This document shows positions 8,475 through 17,093 of a stretch of 64,000 nucleotides of DNA, in pieces. The notes under the pieces are model-generated. The model did no database searches. It was given only the letters and a program-made list of their open reading frames with translations, and had not been told where the DNA came from. Source of the stretch: Ideonella sp. GTDB lineage: Bacteria > Pseudomonadota > Gammaproteobacteria > Burkholderiales > Burkholderiaceae_C. Within the stretch, counting starts at the first letter, position 1, and each line of letters opens with the position of its first letter. The translations under genes and the position numbers were made by a program. The stretch is from the NCBI GenBank assembly GCA_016721465.1, contig JADKIA010000004.1, positions 496,001-560,000 of the forward strand, given 5' to 3'.

Positions 8475-11400
8475 TCAGGCCGCCTTCTTGCGTCCACGTT
8501 TTGCTGCGGTCACCGGCGGCTTCCAGGCGCGCAGGTCGTCCAGCGTGAACTGCAGGGCCCGTGCCTCGTCGGTCACGAAGCTCTCGTAGTAGTCGCCCAT
8601 GCGTGCGCCGAAGTCGGGGTTCATCTCGTTGTGCCACTGCTTGAGCCAGGGCACCAGTTCCAGCAGGCCGGCCAGCAAGGGCTGCAGACGCTCGGGGCTC
8701 CAGCCTTCGCGTTCCTTCATGTCGATGAAGTACGAGGCCAGGGCCATGGCTCGTTGCAGATGGTCCCAGCCCGCCCAGGCGATGGGCAGGCTGCCGTCGG
8801 CGCCGCGTTCGCAGCCGGGATAGCTCACCCAGCGTTCCTTGGGCACATCCAGGCTGCCGCGCAGGCGCCAGATGTCGGACTTGAGGAAGTCCTTGCTTTG
8901 GTACTTGGGCGGCACGGGGATCCTGCCGACTTCGTTCTCCTTGCGCTCGACCTTCTGCCGGGCGATCTCCTGCGCCAACTGGTCCTCGACCCAGGCCAAT
9001 GCTTCGGGCGTTGTGGCGCTGCCGAAGCGCTTCACGGCCTGCGGCTGCAGTTCCTCGCGCCACCCCGGCGCCTCGGCGTCCACCTCGGCATCGATGCGGT
9101 CTTCATGCCGCTGCAAGGCCCAGGTCGCTTCCCACTGTTCGCGCTTGCGCAAGCCACTGTCGGCGTAGCGCAGCACGGGCAGGAATGGCACCGACTCGGC
9201 GGCCACCAGGTCCGACACCAACTGCGGCAGTTGAAAATCGGTGCGGCCGGCGTACAGCGTCGCCACCTGCATGAAGTCGGCATCGCGCTGCACCGCATCA
9301 GCCAACCGGTGAGCGGACATCAGCTGCGGCGGATGGTCGACCGATGCGGGCCACAGCGCGGGTGCCTCAAGGCGGTCCAGCAGCCACTCACGGAGTGCGC
9401 TCTGTTCTAGGTCTTCCCACCTGGGCGAATTCCAGCGACGTTTGAATTCCGGTTGCTCGATCAGGCCTATGTCTCGGTCGTTCAAGATCAACTCAATGCG
9501 GCGCTCCACCACGGTGCAGTAATCGGTGGGCCAGTGAGCGGGTAGCTTAGTTGTGGGATTGCTACCGTGGCGCTCAAACCAAGTGGTGGTCTCATCGCCT
9601 GCGGCAATCTTGCGAGCCAACACGATCTCGAAGGCGCGTTCGCCTAGCTGTAGGTTAGGTGGGGCCGCGAACTCAAAATCCGCTGCCGCGCTCCCCGTCG
9701 GCAGCAGCCCGTAAAGGCGATAGCAGTGCCAGTCCAATTCTTCTTGTGCCGCGATCATTCGAGAGCGAAGCCTCACGGCTTCGTCGCGACCCGAATCCAG
9801 TTCGCTCTTTGCTCTTGTCCCCGCAGCGCGCAGCACAGCACTTGGCATGCAACCGGAGAGTTCCCTTGCATATTCGTCCAACACTTTTGCCGCGGCGTGC
9901 GGTCGATCGCCAGGTAACGGAAACTCCTTGAGTGCCGTGCTGACGTACTCATAAAAGCGTTCCCAGTCCTCCGAGGCGATGCCGCCTCCAATACCGCCGT
10001 TACCCTTGTCATGCATTACTTGCTTCATCCAGAAGCAAGCAGTCGAAGAGTTCAGCAGGCCCAGTAGTCCAAGCCACACAGCTTCATCGCAACCAGAAGG
10101 CAACTTTATGACTGGCGCGGACTGAATGAAAACTTTACCGCCTCGATCGAGGACGAAGTGATTGTGTGTGGCAACGAAAGAAAAGGTGATGGCCAACGGT
10201 GAAGAGAAGCGATGCTTAAAGAACATCGAGTATTCGAACCATTTGAGCTGCCGTTCGATCTGAGACTTTCCGTACGCAACTCGTTGGGAAAGCCCAGTTC
10301 GATAGCTCCAGAGAAGTGCCTCAATTGGCTTGGATGGACTTGCCTCCAAGTCACCTTCTCCATAGGGCCACAGCGCAAGTGCTGGTAGGCCAAGACTCCA
10401 GTCTCGAACAATTTCACCATCTACGAGCGGCCGCATGTACTTGGCGTCGATGCCACAGCGGGAAAGGGTGGCCTGGCCGAGAAGATATGCCTCGTTTTCG
10501 CGCGTGACCGCCACGTACCCAAGGTCTGCCTCGAGGTGCTTTAAGCACAACGGATTCTTAAATTCCAGGAGAGACTTTAGCTCTGCAGCGCCGCCACCGC
10601 CAATGCTCCAGGGGTGGCTGCTCAACGTCAGCCTCTTTAGCTCGGATACGCTTACAAATTCGCTCTCGCTCCCAGGCCGATCGATTTGATTCACGATGGC
10701 ACGCCATACCAATCCCTCCTTCCCGATTGCGGGCCTCGAGGGTTCGCCCTTGATGCCCATAACGGCTCGCACGTTTTCAGCCACTGGAGGCTGGTGCCTT
10801 CCAAGCATGATTACTGTGGGCGTGCCGTGGCCAGGAATGTAGGCGCCGGAGGTGTCGATGATGTGGGTAAGGTCCAGCCGCGGCAGCACTTGCTCGATGA
10901 GCTTGCTCCCAAACTCACGCCTCATAAAACTGTTGGCGGTGATCAGACCCACGAAGCCAGCGGTCTTCGAAGCCGTCCCGTGTCCGGAGACCGCCAGATC
11001 AAAGAAGCGCTCCGTGAAAGGGCAACCGAGCGAATACTGCCGATGGCAGCTGGCGTAACTGGCTCGGTACGCGGCGTTTAGCGCCGCATCCTTGACCACG
11101 ATGTAAGGTGGATTTCCAACGACCGCGTGATACTGCCGGCTCAGAATGCGCCGCACGTCGTCCAAGTCTTCGCTGGCGTAGGCGTGGGCCAAGCCAGTAT
11201 CAGCAAAATGGTGGTCTTCCAGCAGGCTCTGCGTGCTCGTGAGCCCGAAGCGGGTGCCATGTAGCAGACTGTCGCCTATGGCGACGTCGATCCTGAAGTC
11301 GGGCGCATTGGCTATGCGCTGCACCTGGCTGACCTTCAGCGCTGCAAGCAACAGCCGGAAGCGCGCGATGGCCACGGCAAAAGGGTTCAAGTCGACGCCG

Positions 11401-12239
11401 GCCACCGCGTCGAGCGCCTTCTGCGCCAAGTCGGTCGGGTTGCGGCCAGGCTCGTTGCGCGCCCATTCCTCGACCAGACGGTAGAACGCGCCGAGCAGGA
11501 AGTGGCCCGAGCCGCAGGTCGGGTCGATCAGCCGTGTTTCGCGGTAGCCGAACTCATGGATGGCCGGCGTCAAGGTACGGTCGAGGATGAATTCCTCGAC
11601 GAACTCAGGCGTCTGTAACAGTGCATAACGCTTGCGCGTGGCCTCGGACAGGTCCTGGTACAGGTCGCCGAGGAAGCGTGTGTTCCAGGCGGGGTCGGTG
11701 AAGTCACGGACCAGCAAGCCGGAATCGGCGGCGACGTCCTGCCAGAACTGCATCACCGCCACCGCCGCATCGCCACTGATGCCCAGCCGGAAGACCGGGT
11801 TGTGGGCTTCGTCGAAGAAGGTGTGCAGGCCGGGTAGCGCGCCGGCTTCGCGGAAGCTGGCAATCAGGAAGTCGCGATCGTTTTGGTGCGGGTGCGCGCG
11901 AAAGTACGCGTCATGGCTGTCGCGCGCCAGAGCCAGCCGGCCCGACTGCGGCGTGCCGCTGATCCAGGGCCGGTCCACCAGCCCGTTGTCTTCGATGAAG
12001 CGCAGGAAGACGCAGCTGAGCAGCCAGTGCACCCCCGCCTGCGTGATGACCTGTTCGGCCCAGGACTCGAAGGTCTCGGCCGTGCGCTCGGCATCACGGG
12101 CCGCTTGCCACTCGGCCTGCAACTGGCCGCGAAGTTCGGGCACCTCACTGCTGGGGCTGAGGGCGCGCTCGCGCAGATCGTCTTCCAGCCGCTTGAGCAG
12201 GCGGGTCAGGTCAGTGAGCAGGACTTTGGCATCGATCAT
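8475..12239 (-). CDS. pglX: PglX, adenine-specific DNA methyltransferase of BREX
   Basis: A 1254-residue N6-adenine methyltransferase. The SAM-binding motif is DPTCGSGHF (239-247) and the catalytic motif is VGNPPY (374-379); NPPY is typical of N6-adenine and N4-cytosine enzymes. In BREX, PglX methylates a non-palindromic site on host DNA and so marks self. The remaining two thirds should hold the target-recognition and interaction domains. Base composition changes inside the gene: about 9,430-11,050, which covers the specificity region, is clearly AT-richer than both ends, a sign of domain replacement. The ATG at 12239 follows the pglW stop by 40 bp. Confidence 0.92.
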   Translation of the reverse strand: MIDAKVLLTDLTRLLKRLEDDLRERALSPSSEVPELRGQLQAEWQAARDAERTAETFESWAEQVITQAGVHWLLSCVFLRFIEDNGLVDRPWISGTPQSGRLALARDSHDAYFRAHPHQNDRDFLIASFREAGALPGLHTFFDEAHNPVFRLGISGDAAVAVMQFWQDVAADSGLLVRDFTDPAWNTRFLGDLYQDLSEATRKRYALLQTPEFVEEFILDRTLTPAIHEFGYRETRLIDPTCGSGHFLLGAFYRLVEEWARNEPGRNPTDLAQKALDAVAGVDLNPFAVAIARFRLLLAALKVSQVQRIANAPDFRIDVAIGDSLLHGTRFGLTSTQSLLEDHHFADTGLAHAYASEDLDDVRRILSRQYHAVVGNPPYIVVKDAALNAAYRASYASCHRQYSLGCPFTERFFDLAVSGHGTASKTAGFVGLITANSFMRREFGSKLIEQVLPRLDLTHIIDTSGAYIPGHGTPTVIMLGRHQPPVAENVRAVMGIKGEPSRPAIGKEGLVWRAIVNQIDRPGSESEFVSVSELKRLTLSSHPWSIGGGGAAELKSLLEFKNPLCLKHLEADLGYVAVTRENEAYLLGQATLSRCGIDAKYMRPLVDGEIVRDWSLGLPALALWPYGEGDLEASPSKPIEALLWSYRTGLSQRVAYGKSQIERQLKWFEYSMFFKHRFSSPLAITFSFVATHNHFVLDRGGKVFIQSAPVIKLPSGCDEAVWLGLLGLLNSSTACFWMKQVMHDKGNGGIGGGIASEDWERFYEYVSTALKEFPLPGDRPHAAAKVLDEYARELSGCMPSAVLRAAGTRAKSELDSGRDEAVRLRSRMIAAQEELDWHCYRLYGLLPTGSAAADFEFAAPPNLQLGERAFEIVLARKIAAGDETTTWFERHGSNPTTKLPAHWPTDYCTVVERRIELILNDRDIGLIEQPEFKRRWNSPRWEDLEQSALREWLLDRLEAPALWPASVDHPPQLMSAHRLADAVQRDADFMQVATLYAGRTDFQLPQLVSDLVAAESVPFLPVLRYADSGLRKREQWEATWALQRHEDRIDAEVDAEAPGWREELQPQAVKRFGSATTPEALAWVEDQLAQEIARQKVERKENEVGRIPVPPKYQSKDFLKSDIWRLRGSLDVPKERWVSYPGCERGADGSLPIAWAGWDHLQRAMALASYFIDMKEREGWSPERLQPLLAGLLELVPWLKQWHNEMNPDFGARMGDYYESFVTDEARALQFTLDDLRAWKPPVTAAKRGRKKAA

Positions 12240-12279
12240 CGGTGGGCTTCAATTCGTGCGGTTCGGGCGCGGTTCTGGT

Positions 12280-15200
12280 TCAGGCCGCTGCGCGGTGCAG
12301 GTTCTTGGCCCAAGCCACAGGCACGGAAGCCCACTGGGTGGAGGTGAGAACGGGGACGGGCACGTCGTCGATCGTCGGCAGGCCGTTGGCCGCCATCGGC
12401 AGCAGCATCCAGAGGCTGCTGAGCTTGCCGGGCCGCCCCACCTCGTCGCGCAGGTCATCGATCAGCGGCATCAGGCCGTAGCGCGCGATAAGCCCGGCGT
12501 TGACCAACAGCACCGGCGCCGTGGCTTCGAGCAGGGCCTGCTTCACTTGCGGCAAGGCCTTGTGCACCAGGCGCATCAGGCGGCCCCAGTCGGCGCTGGT
12601 GGGCGCCGCGCCATCGGCCATCAGCACCACGTTCCAGTTGACCTTCAGCGCATCGGCCTGCTGGCGCAGCGCCTTGATCATCAGCGTGTCGAAGCTCATG
12701 CGCTGACGGCCGAAACGGCGCAGCAACTCGGCTTCAACGTGGTGCGCCATGCGGGGCTCGACGGTCAGCACCAGGAAGCCGCCGGCCTTGTGCGCGTAGG
12801 CCAGCCGGTCTTCCAGCTTCTGTGCCTCGATGGCCGGCGCGGATTCTTCGTCGGAGCCCGCAGCAGGCACATGCTGGCCACGGTCCATGACCGTGCTGGC
12901 GCGAGAGTATTGGGTGGTGGTGCCGGCGGAAGGGCCGAGTGCCTGCGTGGAAGGCACGTAGCCCGGGCCGGTGGGCTCGTCGTCACGCCAGACCAACAAC
13001 GCGCCAACATCGCCCAACAGCGTGTCCAGCAGCGGCCGTGGTGGCAGCGGTTGTGCCTCGGGGTAGCGGCCGGCCACCCGGTCTTGCACGTCTTTCAGCT
13101 TGAGGAAGCGCACGCCCATCAGCGCACCCAGCGATTGCCGCAGGGCCAGGGACGCTGCCATGCCGCGCGGGTAGATCTCTTGCCGGCTGGACAGTGCCGC
13201 ACGCTGTGACGATGCGGTGGCCAGGCGCAGCAAGCGCTGTGCCGACAGCGCCGGGTTGGCTGCAGGGGCGGGCACTGACTCCAGCGTTTCGAGGGCGCGT
13301 TGTGGTGTGAGCAGTGGCTCGGCCTGCGCACAGGCATCGGCCGAACTGCCCAGGCGCCGAGCGTATTCGGCCAGTTCGGCAGACAAGGCGATCAGCGGCA
13401 AAGGGCGGTGGTCGAATTCCTGGAAGCGCAGGCGCTCCAGGTGGGCCTCGGCTTCGCAGCAGGCGCGAACGACGGCGGTGGCCAGGCGCATGCGTTCGGC
13501 GTCGTCCTGGGAGGCGCAACCCCGCTCGACCAGCAGCGCCGACGCCAGTTCAGGCACCGTCAACACGCCGCCCTGGGTGGAGAGCAGGCTTTCGAAGTGG
13601 TTGCGCAGTTCGGTGAGCTGCGGCGTCTTGAGCCAGCGCTCACGGGCCTTCAGCAGCGCGCCAGAGACCTCGTTGCGGTCGATGGAGAGGGCCGTCGCCG
13701 CCACGCCCAGGGGCGTCCACAGCGTGGAGCCCTCGGCCTCTTCGAGGCCAAGGTAGACGGCCAACGCGGCTTCTTCAGGTCGGTCGTCACCGGCCGGCCG
13801 ACGTGGCAGCAGCTGTGCGGCCAGTTCGTTGACGCTGGTTGCGCCGGCGGATGCGGTGTCGTCATCGGCTTCATGAAGTGTCGGCCGGCCTTGCACCAGG
13901 TCGGGCCGAATGGCGGCCAGGGCCTTGGCCTTGAGCCGAATTTCCTTGCGGATGCGGTCACCCACGCCGCGCAGGTAACGGAACCGCACCCGGTCCACAG
14001 CCAGCAGTTCGCGGGCGTTGTGGATGGCCATGGCTTCGAGCACGTTCTGCGCTTCCACGCTGTAGCCCAGCTCGGCCATGTTGGTGTTGGCGGTGGCCAG
14101 GCGGGCCACGGCCTCGAACGGGTCGGACGCCTGCTGTGCGGTCGACGCGCCGGCCTCGAACACCCGTCGCCAGTCGCGCAGCATGTCTTCGGCGTTGTCG
14201 AAGCGTTTGAGCGGGTTGCGGTTCAGCGCCCTGGCGAAGAAGGCGGTGAAGCCGTCGCGCAGCAGGGGGTCGAAACGCTCGGTGGCCAAGGTGGCTTCGC
14301 AGTCGAGCATCGAGGCCTGCGTCTTGCCATCGCCCCAGCGCGGCAGCACGCCGGTTACCATCTCATGCAGCGTGACGCCGAGGGCAAAGCGCTCGGCCTG
14401 CAGGTCCCAGCGCGGCGGTTTGCGCAGCGAGAGGAAGGGGTCGAGGTACGGGTGCGTGCCGGCGGAGATGTTCTCGGCCGAGGTGCGGGTGAGCGAGAAG
14501 TCGAACAACACCAGTTGCAACTTGCCCCGGGTGCCAGCCTGGGACATGCCGATGTTGTCGGGCTTGATGTCGCGGTGCGCAACGCCCTGCTGTTCGAGGT
14601 AGTCGACCGCCTGGATCAGCTCTTCGCCGAAGCGCTGCAGGAGGTCGAGCGACAGGCGGGCTTCTTCGCGAATGCGGTGCGACAGCGTGGTGTCACCGGC
14701 CTTGCGCATCAGCAGCGCGGTGCGGCCATTGACGGTGAGCGTGCGCTGCCACTCGACGATGTTCGGGTGGCGCAGCTTGGACAGCGCCTCGCCTTCGGCA
14801 GCGATGCGGTCATTCAGGCCGACATCGAGTGCCACCTTCAGCACCATCTCTTCGGCGCTGCCGTCCGGGCGCACCAGCAGCACGTCGGCCGACGAGCCAC
14901 GGCCCATCTTGCGGATGACGGTGAAGCCACCTTCGATGCGCTCTTCGGGCTTGGCTTCGGCGGGATCGACCGTGGCCTCGGGCTCAGGTGTCGTCAGTTC
15001 ATCAACCACCTTGTCGAGGTCTTGAAGGAACTCGTCGACGTTGCCGTAGCGGCCCATCACGTCCGGGTTGGTGCTGTACTGAATCAGGTCTTGCAGCTGT
15101 TTGCCGCAGCCGTCCAGCACATCCGACAGCCGCAGACCTTGGCCGATGCGCAGCTTTTCGGCCAGTTCCAGCACTGAGCCCGCGGGCGGGCGGCCGGAGA

Positions 15201-16497
15201 AGACGTGGTACGTGATGGCACCGAGGCTGAACACGTCCAGGCTGGGGCCGTGCTGCGCCTCGGCCTGCGAGGTTTCCGGGGCTAGGTAGACCAGGCCGGG
15301 GTCCTCGACGTACTCCTCGACATGCATGGTGCCGCCAACGGTGCGGCGCGCCGGGTCGATGGTGTCGCTGCTCTGCGTGCCCTCGCGCGTGCCGGTCTGC
15401 CAGTTCATGATGCGTGGGCGGGGCGTGGCACCGGCGACGTCTTGCACCAGCACGCTCTGCGGGCACAAGGCGCGGTGGTACAGCTTCTTCTGGTGGGCGT
15501 ACTTCAGGGTCTCGGCCAAGTCGCGCACGATCTGCAGGCGCTGGTCGACGCTGAGCAGTTGGCCCATCTCGCGCAGCAGGAAGTCCAGACGGATGGACTT
15601 GGGCTCGTGATCGAAAGTGAGGGCCGGGCCAAGCTCGCTGTCGTGGTATTCCTTGACCTTGACGATGCCGGGGTGGTCGATGCCTTCGAGGATCTGGAAT
15701 TCGCGTTGTGCCTGGCGGACGAGCGACTTGCGGGCCTCCGCCGTGGCGGCAGTGGACACGGTGTAGATGCGGACGCGGCGGCGCACGGTGTCCATCGCCG
15801 TGTGTGTCCCTTCCCAGTCCTGGTACGAAGCACCCTCAGACAGCAGCGCGCCGAGCTGGTAGTCGCCCACCTTTCGGTGCTTGTTCGACGGGCGGATGCC
15901 GGCCTCGGCCATGGCGCGGGCCAGCACGCGGGCGTGCTGCTGGTCGACGCGGCTGGGCTCGATGTCGCGGACGCTGCCGGTGCCGTTTTGGAGCGCGGCG
16001 ATGATGCCGGGGTCAGTCTCGGCGCCGGGCTGGCCGCGCAGGTAGGTACCCGACCGGGCCGTTCCGGCGAGCTTGCAGTTCAGGCTGGTGGCGGACAGGA
16101 AGATCAGGGGCTCGACGAAGGGCAATCGCACCTTGGCCTTGAACACCGATGACTGGCGCCGCAACAGGCTGGCCAGGCACTTCGACTTGCGGTTTGCCAG
16201 GATCAGCGGGTTGTCATAGGCACGCTCGCGGCCGTCGGTGACCCACGACCAAGTGTGCGCGTCACCGCTCACCGTGCCGGGGCGGCTCTTGATCTCAACC
16301 AGGAACAGGCCGGCAGGCGTGAGGATCAACGCGTCGACCTCGTTGACCCTGCCTTCCTCGTCGATGAACTCGAAGTTGGTCCAGGCGTGCCAGGGCTCGC
16401 GATCGGGGAGATGATTGCGCAGCCAGTCCAGCGCCTCGCGCTCCCAGGCGAACTGAGACTGGGAAACCGCCTGCCAGCGCGTGGTGCTCATCGGCAT
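12280..16497 (-). CDS. pglW: PglW, NERD-domain Ser/Thr kinase of type 2 BREX
   Basis: A 1405-residue protein. An N-terminal NERD (nuclease-related) domain spans about 15-125 (EVDALILTPAGLFLVEIKS). Two kinase-like domains follow. The first (about 210-500) is degenerate: the HRD motif reads YHRALCPQS (340-348) with the catalytic Asp replaced by Ala. The second (about 522-780) has a glycine loop GRGSSADVLL (532-541), Lys554, HRDIKPDN (641-648) and DFS in place of DFG (666-668), so it is probably active. A helix-hairpin-helix-like segment (about 820-860) and a long C-terminal part follow. The ATG at 16497 comes directly after the stop of the upstream regulator; a second ATG lies two codons downstream. 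PglW marks this as type 2 (Pgl) BREX. Confidence 0.9.
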   Translation of the reverse strand: MPMSTTRWQAVSQSQFAWEREALDWLRNHLPDREPWHAWTNFEFIDEEGRVNEVDALILTPAGLFLVEIKSRPGTVSGDAHTWSWVTDGRERAYDNPLILANRKSKCLASLLRRQSSVFKAKVRLPFVEPLIFLSATSLNCKLAGTARSGTYLRGQPGAETDPGIIAALQNGTGSVRDIEPSRVDQQHARVLARAMAEAGIRPSNKHRKVGDYQLGALLSEGASYQDWEGTHTAMDTVRRRVRIYTVSTAATAEARKSLVRQAQREFQILEGIDHPGIVKVKEYHDSELGPALTFDHEPKSIRLDFLLREMGQLLSVDQRLQIVRDLAETLKYAHQKKLYHRALCPQSVLVQDVAGATPRPRIMNWQTGTREGTQSSDTIDPARRTVGGTMHVEEYVEDPGLVYLAPETSQAEAQHGPSLDVFSLGAITYHVFSGRPPAGSVLELAEKLRIGQGLRLSDVLDGCGKQLQDLIQYSTNPDVMGRYGNVDEFLQDLDKVVDELTTPEPEATVDPAEAKPEERIEGGFTVIRKMGRGSSADVLLVRPDGSAEEMVLKVALDVGLNDRIAAEGEALSKLRHPNIVEWQRTLTVNGRTALLMRKAGDTTLSHRIREEARLSLDLLQRFGEELIQAVDYLEQQGVAHRDIKPDNIGMSQAGTRGKLQLVLFDFSLTRTSAENISAGTHPYLDPFLSLRKPPRWDLQAERFALGVTLHEMVTGVLPRWGDGKTQASMLDCEATLATERFDPLLRDGFTAFFARALNRNPLKRFDNAEDMLRDWRRVFEAGASTAQQASDPFEAVARLATANTNMAELGYSVEAQNVLEAMAIHNARELLAVDRVRFRYLRGVGDRIRKEIRLKAKALAAIRPDLVQGRPTLHEADDDTASAGATSVNELAAQLLPRRPAGDDRPEEAALAVYLGLEEAEGSTLWTPLGVAATALSIDRNEVSGALLKARERWLKTPQLTELRNHFESLLSTQGGVLTVPELASALLVERGCASQDDAERMRLATAVVRACCEAEAHLERLRFQEFDHRPLPLIALSAELAEYARRLGSSADACAQAEPLLTPQRALETLESVPAPAANPALSAQRLLRLATASSQRAALSSRQEIYPRGMAASLALRQSLGALMGVRFLKLKDVQDRVAGRYPEAQPLPPRPLLDTLLGDVGALLVWRDDEPTGPGYVPSTQALGPSAGTTTQYSRASTVMDRGQHVPAAGSDEESAPAIEAQKLEDRLAYAHKAGGFLVLTVEPRMAHHVEAELLRRFGRQRMSFDTLMIKALRQQADALKVNWNVVLMADGAAPTSADWGRLMRLVHKALPQVKQALLEATAPVLLVNAGLIARYGLMPLIDDLRDEVGRPGKLSSLWMLLPMAANGLPTIDDVPVPVLTSTQWASVPVAWAKNLHRAAA

Positions 16498-16746
16498 CTA
16501 GATCGCTCCCTCACGCACCGATGGGCGGGCACGCGAAACATCGTCCGGAACGATTTCCAGCAGGTCTGCCAACTGGCAACCGAGGACGATGCAAAGGCGC
16601 TCCAGGGTCGCCAGCTCAACCCGGCTCGCGCGGTTGTTGGCGAGCGCTGTCACTGCGCTGCGGTTGACGCCGGCGGCGCGCGCCAGCTCGGCCGCCTTGA
16701 ACCGGCGCTGGTGCATAAGAGCGATCAAATTGGAGCGGATCAACAT
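16498..16746 (-). CDS. Small XRE-family DNA-binding regulator of the BREX operon
   Basis: An 82-residue helix-turn-helix protein of the Cro/C1 type: the recognition part runs through AAELARAAGVNRSAVTAL (about 18-35), followed by the typical LATLERLCIVLGCQLADLL segment. It has little beyond the HTH fold. AAGG lies 5-8 bases before the ATG at 16746. Its TAG stop directly touches the ATG of pglW, so the two are translationally coupled. By position it is the first gene of the BREX operon and is probably an autoregulator of it, possibly also of the divergent Gabija pair. The DNA target is inferred, not shown. Confidence 0.8.
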   Translation of the reverse strand: MLIRSNLIALMHQRRFKAAELARAAGVNRSAVTALANNRASRVELATLERLCIVLGCQLADLLEIVPDDVSRARPSVREGAI

Positions 16747-17093
16747 GCGACCTTGTGCTGGGGTGTTGCGCAGGATAGCATTTCGCAGCAGCTCTGTAAC
16801 AGACGCTTGCGGCAGAGAGCGTCAAGCCTATGCGTCAACTCATCGACCTTGAGCCTGATTGCCGCGACGCGTCTGACGCGGTGCCGCGCGCGGTGATCGA
16901 ATGCAGTTAGATGCATGTTTTTATTGACGATTTCTAGAATCGGCATGAACCAGCCTTAGAGCGGCGGAGGGATGACTGGCTTGACGCTTTGCCACTCGAA
17001 CACCTGGCGTTGCCAACCAGGTACCGGAAGATCGCGCCTCCCCGGGGCTATAGAGCCCCGACCTAAGGCCCCACAAGAACGTGAAGGGAAAGC
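16747..17093. promoter_or_regulatory. Divergent regulatory region between the BREX and Gabija operons
   Basis: This 347-bp gap carries no credible gene and must hold promoters for both directions. On the minus strand TTGACG with an 18-bp spacer to TGTTAC is a weak promoter candidate for the xre-BREX operon. On the plus strand an AT-rich stretch at 16905-16940 contains TAGAAT (16935-16940), a good -10 hexamer, but the -35 is poor. The gajA ribosome-binding site (GAAGGGAAAGC) ends the region. I would not commit to any exact promoter. Confidence 0.45.
17043..17060. repeat. Perfect inverted repeat upstream of the Gabija pair
   Basis: CGGGGCT and AGCCCCG form a 7-bp perfect stem with a 4-base ATAG loop, 33 bp before the gajA start. 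There is no T run after it, so it is not a standard terminator. It may be an operator for the XRE regulator or a leader hairpin. Confidence 0.5.

Noticed and set aside
13300..15177. Long plus-strand frame opposite pglW
   Set aside because: It is a shadow of GC-rich codon use in pglW: no motifs, His/Gln/Arg-rich, and it lies fully inside a clearly coding gene.
16924..16940. TTGACG at 16924 as a -35 box for gajA
   Set aside because: The hexamer 17 bp downstream (GAACCA) does not look like a -10; TAGAAT is too close to pair with it.
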